Positions 6,301 to 9,752 of a stretch of 9,752 nt of DNA are shown one piece after another. The stretch's first letter is position 1, and the number at the start of each line of letters is the position of its first letter. The stretch covers positions 1 through 9,752 of the forward strand of contig JAIRMT010000014.1 of NCBI GenBank assembly GCA_031258505.1, in the 5' to 3' direction. The notes below the pieces were generated by a model that was given only the letters and a program-made list of their open reading frames with translations, was not told the origin of the DNA and ran no database searches. Made by a program: the position numbers and the translations under genes. This DNA comes from Treponema sp. GTDB lineage: Bacteria; Spirochaetota; Spirochaetia; Treponematales; Breznakiellaceae.

Positions 6301-7245
6301 TTATAAGACATCATTAAAAACCCTCTGTGCATTTTTCCACGCGATTTTTTCAATAACATCGTCGTTCAGGCCATCATGGTGGAATTGCTCAAAGAGGCAG
6401 GGTACAGTTTCCACCCTGCCAATCTCCAGCTTGCCGCTTATGCCGTCAAAATCGCTGCCCATGGCTACGCACTCAACGCCGCCGACCTTGATGAAGTGCT
6501 GCGCGTGCGCACTGATGAGCGCGGCAGTGCTGTCCTCACACTCGATATTCTGGTTAAGGAAGGCTGGGCAGAAGTTGAGGCCAGCCACACCGCCGGCCTC
6601 TGCCAGTACACGGATCATGTCGTCAGTGAGATTGCGCCGGTGAGGAGAAAGGGCGCGGCAGTTTGAGTGCGACGCCACAAACGGCTTTGTACTGAGCGCC
6701 GCCACATCGGAAAAGCCGCCATCGGAAAGGTGCGACACATCGACGATGATGCCGAGCTCGTTCATGCGGCACAGTGCGTCTTTGCCAAACGGCTTCAGCC
6801 CCCGCGCCATGTTCTCAGGATTCGTAGACTGGGGAAAGCCAAAGCAGTTTTCCCCGTTCCATGTGAGGGTGATGAGCCGGATTCCTTTTTGGTAATACTG
6901 CTCAAGGTTTTCCAGTTTGCCATCAATGGGCCTGCCATCTTCAAAACTGAGAAAGGCGTTCAGCTTGCCCGCCTCCAGTTTACCGGAACTTGCCATAACA
7001 ATGGCGTCAGGATGCCGGGCTATGGTCGTGTTAAAGACCCGAAAGCAATGTTCCAGATACTCGCTATCGTTAGACGCCTCGTTACGTTCCGGCGGCGGCA
7101 TGAAGATAGCGAAAACCTGAGCTAATTCCCCGGACTGCTTCGCCCGTTTAACATCCAGCATAGTGTCCGGTAAGTCGTAGATATCCTCCAGATGCTGTTT
7201 AAACGACAACCAAAGGGTATCACAGTGTAAATCAATAAAACGCAT
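6301..7245 (-). CDS. Membrane-dipeptidase family (M19) zinc peptidase
   Basis: A 314-residue TIM-barrel metallo-dipeptidase of the renal dipeptidase family, which hydrolyses dipeptides, in some members D-amino-acid-containing ones. The zinc ligands are in the expected order: H7 and D9 (DLHCDT), E102 (LSFEDGRP), H172 (VDVSH) and H193 (ASHSN), with the barrel-end aspartate D265 (MGSDFDG). ITLTWNGEN (125-133) and GLNFCPAF (222-229) are also family hallmarks. No signal peptide or membrane segment is present, so a cytosolic enzyme is expected. I chose the ATG at 7245 because the zinc motif normally lies within ten residues of the N-terminus; longer forms would run into the upstream regulator gene. 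No clear ribosome binding site is visible. It sits 52 bases after an Rrf2 gene and 39 before ppx, so probably in one operon. The exact substrate cannot be read from sequence. Confidence 0.92.
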   Translation of the reverse strand: MRFIDLHCDTLWLSFKQHLEDIYDLPDTMLDVKRAKQSGELAQVFAIFMPPPERNEASNDSEYLEHCFRVFNTTIARHPDAIVMASSGKLEAGKLNAFLSFEDGRPIDGKLENLEQYYQKGIRLITLTWNGENCFGFPQSTNPENMARGLKPFGKDALCRMNELGIIVDVSHLSDGGFSDVAALSTKPFVASHSNCRALSPHRRNLTDDMIRVLAEAGGVAGLNFCPAFLNQNIECEDSTAALISAHAQHFIKVGGVECVAMGSDFDGISGKLEIGRVETVPCLFEQFHHDGLNDDVIEKIAWKNAQRVFNDVL

Positions 7246-7297
7246 GGCTTTGAGTATACTCTTGTTATCGTTTTTGTTGTAGAGAGCGTTAAGCGAC

Positions 7298-7732
7298 TCA
7301 AATGAAGTACATATACGAGTCATCGGGATCAATAGTACCGACCATTGAAGCCAGAGTCTCGCGGTCAATGACTCCGGCGATGCGCTCGTTCAGGCGGTCA
7401 AAGACAGTAAGCCTGATACAGCGTTGTAACTTGCTTTCCTGTATACCGGCGATCGGTGGGTCAAGCACCAGCATATCCCCCTCAAGTTCCCTTAGCGCCT
7501 CGCCTATGATAAGCTCTTCAGGTCGCCGCGACAATGTATAGCCGCCCGAAGCGCCCTTCACCGAGCGTATAAAGCCAGCGCGTCGCAGGATCACCGCGAC
7601 CTGTTCAAGGTAACGGATCGAGATGCCCTGACGCTCGGCCACGCTGGCAAGAGAAACATGGTTTTCGTTCAAATGCTCGGCCAGATCAATCAGGAGCCGG
7701 ATACCGTAGCGTCCTCGTGTAGAAATCTTCAT
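7298..7732 (-). CDS. Rrf2-family transcriptional regulator without the three-cysteine cluster
   Basis: A 144-residue winged-helix protein of the Rrf2 family: MKISTRGRYGIRLLIDLA at the N-terminus, a recognition helix region ISIRYLEQVAVILRRAGF (38-55), the wing SVKGASGGYTLSRRPEEL (57-74), and the dimerisation helix ending IDRETLASMV. Unlike its neighbour it has only one cysteine in the sensor loop (C105), so an IscR-type [2Fe-2S] cluster cannot be ligated in the usual way. It may sense another signal or act with its neighbour. Its ATG overlaps the preceding stop as ATGA (7732-7729), and GGAG lies 8 bases upstream inside that gene, showing translational coupling. The paralogous pair probably arose by tandem duplication, although the two have diverged strongly. 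Confidence 0.92.
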   Translation of the reverse strand: MKISTRGRYGIRLLIDLAEHLNENHVSLASVAERQGISIRYLEQVAVILRRAGFIRSVKGASGGYTLSRRPEELIIGEALRELEGDMLVLDPPIAGIQESKLQRCIRLTVFDRLNERIAGVIDRETLASMVGTIDPDDSYMYFI

Positions 7733-8160
7733 ATTACATACTCCATCTTATCCATAGCATGATAGGCTTTAACCAGATCAGCAAGGGAGATGGAATCAAC
7801 ACAGGTATTTATTTCCTTATAGAGTTCGCTCCAGGTATGTCTGGACGTGCAGTAGCTTTGAGCCGGACAGGGTTTTGAGGTAACGCAGTCAACCGGCTCA
7901 AGCTCTCCCTCAACCGCACGCAGAATTTGACCCACGCTTATGCGTTCAAGCGCTCTGCCCGGAAGATAGCCTCCCAGCGGGCCTCTGATACCCTGGATGA
8001 TGCCGGCCTTCCGCAGGGGGATGAAGAGTTGTTCAAGGTAGCCGTCCGATATACTGGTGTTTTGGGAAATGACTCTGGCACTTACAGATTCGCCGGCAGG
8101 TAAAAGAGCCATATAGAGTAAGGCTTCCAGTGAGTAACGGCCTTTAGTAGAAATTCTCAT
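7729..8160 (-). CDS. IscR-like Rrf2-family regulator, probable [2Fe-2S] sensor
   Basis: A 143-residue Rrf2 protein with the winged helix at residues 1-75 (MRISTKGRYSLEALLYMA; SISDGYLEQLFIPLRKAGI; GIRGPLGGYLPGR). A sensor loop follows with C92, C98 and C104 at exact six-residue spacing, and H108 close by. In E. coli IscR the equivalent C92, C98, C104 and H107 hold a [2Fe-2S] cluster. SISLADLV near the end matches the family's 'SITLADL'. It is first in a minus-strand cluster of five genes, directly behind a strong promoter, which fits the autoregulation common in the family. I leave the symbol empty because no isc/suf genes are visible here. CymR- or NsrR-type roles remain possible; NsrR binds a cluster with similar cysteines and senses nitric oxide. 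Confidence 0.93.
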   Translation of the reverse strand: MRISTKGRYSLEALLYMALLPAGESVSARVISQNTSISDGYLEQLFIPLRKAGIIQGIRGPLGGYLPGRALERISVGQILRAVEGELEPVDCVTSKPCPAQSYCTSRHTWSELYKEINTCVDSISLADLVKAYHAMDKMEYVI

Positions 8161-8180
8161 AGATACTTTGTCCTAGCTAA

Positions 8181-8209
8181 ATTATAGGATATATATCAAA
8201 TTGAATCAA
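8181..8209 (-). promoter_or_regulatory. Promoter of the rrf2-dipeptidase-ppx-ppk cluster
   Basis: On the minus strand TTGATT (8209-8204), a 17-base spacer and a perfect TATAAT (8186-8181) lie just upstream of the first regulator's ATG at 8160, leaving a leader of roughly 15 bases. A perfect 10-bp palindrome GATATATATC (8188-8197) sits in the spacer, and CCTA...TAGG ends flank the -10 box. These symmetric elements are candidate operators for autoregulation by the encoded Rrf2 protein, but they do not match a known IscR site that I can verify. Confidence 0.6.
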
Positions 8210-8253
8210 GAGTAAAAGTTAAAAAATTCTTCACAGAAATTTTGAGTAGCCAC

Positions 8254-8282
8254 TTGACACTTTTTTTTGTTCAGAGTATATA
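8254..8282 (+). promoter_or_regulatory. Promoter of the tRNA-Phe gene
   Basis: A perfect TTGACA (8254-8259), a 17-base spacer containing an eight-T run, and TATATA (8277-8282) precede the tRNA by 13 bases. The 40 bases upstream are A/T-rich and may act as an UP element, as expected for a stable-RNA promoter. It is back to back with the minus-strand promoter at 8181-8209. Confidence 0.8.
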
Positions 8283-8295
8283 TAGAGATGTACTT

Positions 8296-8368
8296 GCCGC
8301 TGTAGCTCAGTTGGTAGAGCAAAGGACTGAAAATCCTTGTGTCGAGGGTTCAATTCCCTCTGGCGGCA
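8296..8368 (+). tRNA. tRNA-Phe (GAA)
   Basis: A complete 73-base cloverleaf: the acceptor stem 8296-8302 pairs with 8361-8367 (two G-U pairs at its inner end); then a GCTC/GAGC D stem, an AAGGA/TCCTT anticodon stem with loop CTGAAAA giving anticodon GAA, a five-base variable loop, and a GAGGG/CCCTC T stem with TTCAATT. The discriminator is A and CCA is not encoded. The next bases are GATTACA. No further tRNA follows before the insertion sequence. Confidence 0.97.
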
Positions 8369-8436
8369 GATTACATAGCATATTGTTACGTCGTTATCAG
8401 TGTTTCTCTCTTTGATCAGAATAAACGTATAGAAAT
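8369..8436. other. Short spacer between tRNA-Phe and the insertion sequence
   Basis: This is AT-rich DNA with no recognisable gene and no clear terminator for the tRNA. It may be what is left of the original tRNA downstream region before the insertion sequence landed. Confidence 0.4.
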
Positions 8437-9752
8437 CAGGCGGCCCGGGTGAGCAGAAGGTTCCGGACAGCCTGAGCGTTAAGCAGTTTGAAGATGGTCT
8501 AGGTACTCCTCAAATCCCAGCGAAAGCGTATACCGTATCCCTTGCAGACTCCGATTGCCATAATACGATTGTACCAATGACCGTATCCCCAGGCTTACCC
8601 GTTTCATCCTTTGCAGATGTTGCTCCCCACGCTTCCTCATCGTCCTGTTCTGGCCGTCCTTAAACGTAACATCCAAGCGCCAGCGCAGCTTGTTCTCTAC
8701 CTGCCAGTGCCCCCTCGCCAACACCGCAAATACCTTTACATCGCTGATACGGACGATAAAATACCGCGTCTCTACCGTCTTCTCCCCGTTCAGTTTCTCC
8801 AATGCACTCCTGACACACCCAATGCTCTTAAGTCCCGCCCATTCCTTCCCCTGACTCAGCCTCCCAATATCGTCACTGAGAAAGTATTCCCGCCGGGCTG
8901 CCCCGATCCGCTCTTTGTCTGTCTCCAGGCAATAGCTTGTTTCCTCCTTCCTCAGCCGTTCCAGCACCGCTTCATCAAAATACAACTCCACTTCCTCATA
9001 TAACGTCTGCTGATTCCCCTTCAACGCCCCCACATAGTCCCCGTGTTCCCTGATAACCGCCGCTACCGTCTCTTTCCGCGTATTCAGAGCATCCCAGGTT
9101 ACCACACACCCCCGTACATCCGTGATGTCCAACAAGTCCCTCACCACCGGTATCTCATTCGTTTGCTCATCTACCACCACTTGACAGGCAGAGCCCACGG
9201 TCCGTGGAGCAGGCGCTCACCGTATGCAGCGCTCTCACCGCATCCCGGTCGCTCTTGTTCCGTTTGCTCCCCCGACTCGTCTTGCCGTCTATCGCGATAA
9301 GCTTCGGCGCTTCCGGCGCTCCTGGGTCATCTGCCATGTGCCGCTCCCGCGCCGTTGCCGCAAGAATGTCCAGCCGCCGGATCAGAAACGGGATACACAA
9401 ACGGTACAGGATACTCCCGTCTATCATCGACATCACCCGCTGGATGGCGTCGTGGGACGGTATCCCGTGGGTCAATACCCAAAACCGCTTCAGCCATCCC
9501 GCTTTTATCTGGGCAAACTCCGCTATCCCGCGCTATTCATTCGCCCGCGCCATGACCGCCAGCAGGGTTATCATCACGATATCCGCCAGCACGTGTTCCG
9601 CATAGGGCTCAACCCGCTTGTCTTCTATGCCTTCCAACTCCTCCGGCAACGCTATCAGCGGGTCTATGCCAACGTGTTCGATGATGATGAGACCGGCTTC
9701 TCCCCTCATTTTCTTGGTTTCGATAATCTTCGCGCTCTTTTTTCCCATTGTG
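8437..9752 (-). mobile_element. ISAs1-family insertion sequence, decayed and incomplete in window
   Basis: The element is defined by its transposase remnant (8479-9748). Its downstream end is placed at about 8437 because GC-rich DNA beginning CAGGCGGCC starts there, about 40 bases beyond the transposase stop; family termini commonly begin CAGG. The other end lies outside the window, so neither the terminal inverted repeats nor a target-site duplication can be confirmed. It lies 68 bases downstream of tRNA-Phe. Confidence 0.6.
8479..9748 (-). pseudogene. ISAs1-family DDE transposase, broken by a stop and a frameshift
   Basis: The three pieces together give a near-complete ISAs1 transposase. 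The N-terminal segment (9748-9536, LPEELEGIEDKRVEPY...MITLLAVMARANE) is the associated domain. It hits an amber TAG at 9535-9533, where relatives I recall carry a tryptophan (TGG), and then reads on in the same frame through RGIAEFAQ, HGIPSHDAIQRV and IAIDGKTSRGS (first catalytic Asp). The frame is lost near 9180-9186, after STDRGLCL, consistent with loss of two bases or gain of one. It resumes as QVVVDEQTNEIP, VTWDAL (second Asp), ALKGNQ and GHWQVENKLRWRLDVTF (catalytic Glu). The C-terminus ends at a normal stop at 8479. The catalytic residues persist but no single protein can be made, so the copy should be inactive unless helped by an intact relative. Confidence 0.88.

Noticed and set aside
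7246..7368. Longer N-terminus of the dipeptidase
   Set aside because: It would overlap the Rrf2 gene in another frame; the zinc motif HCD normally lies within the first ten residues.
1..9752. CRISPR array
   Set aside because: No regularly spaced direct repeats were seen; the only direct repeat is the two-copy head motif at 1611-1671.

Overview
The window reads as chromosomal DNA of a moderately GC-rich bacterium. A spirochaete of the Treponema type is my best guess. It rests on the gene families seen (an IscR-type Rrf2 pair, an ISAs1-family insertion sequence, an IS200/RAYT-like small protein, a phage/Xer recombinase ending in SPLD) and not on a marker gene, so the taxonomy is only an inference.

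Left part (1-2600) is an accessory region. The first 86 bases are the start of a TmrB-like P-loop ATPase on the minus strand, in AT-rich DNA with its own promoter. About 90 bases upstream of it the composition switches abruptly to GC-rich DNA at an AACGTTAT motif. Next come a perfect 16-bp hairpin, a G-rich stretch and a complete tyrosine recombinase (330-1529, minus) with all six catalytic residues and an unusual 120-residue N-terminal extension. The 371 bases upstream of the recombinase hold a cluster of palindromes, including a 'head repeat + hairpin' unit present twice. Beyond them lies a plus-strand gene (1901-2374) resembling IS200/REP-associated tyrosine transposases but without a recognisable HUH motif. 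A weak dehydrogenase-like remnant and empty sequence follow.

Middle part (2604-8160) is a compact minus-strand cluster, read from right to left: an IscR-like Rrf2 regulator with Cys92/98/104, a second Rrf2 regulator overlapping it by ATGA, an M19 dipeptidase, an exopolyphosphatase (Ppx/GppA with HD domain) and polyphosphate kinase 1. A good sigma-70-type promoter lies directly upstream of the first regulator. The layout suggests that iron-sulphur or redox state could feed into polyphosphate turnover; this is inference from gene order.

Right part (8170-9752) has a divergent promoter driving a complete tRNA-Phe (GAA). About 70 bases downstream of the tRNA is a decayed ISAs1-family insertion sequence on the minus strand. 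Its transposase carries an internal amber stop and a frameshift, and the element runs off the window.

The most interesting part is the left end. A tyrosine recombinase has a foreign-looking, resistance-type gene at its 3' side, in the same orientation, separated by a sharp composition boundary and structured DNA. This recalls the reversed integron layout reported in Treponema denticola, but the recombinase lacks the integron-specific insertion.
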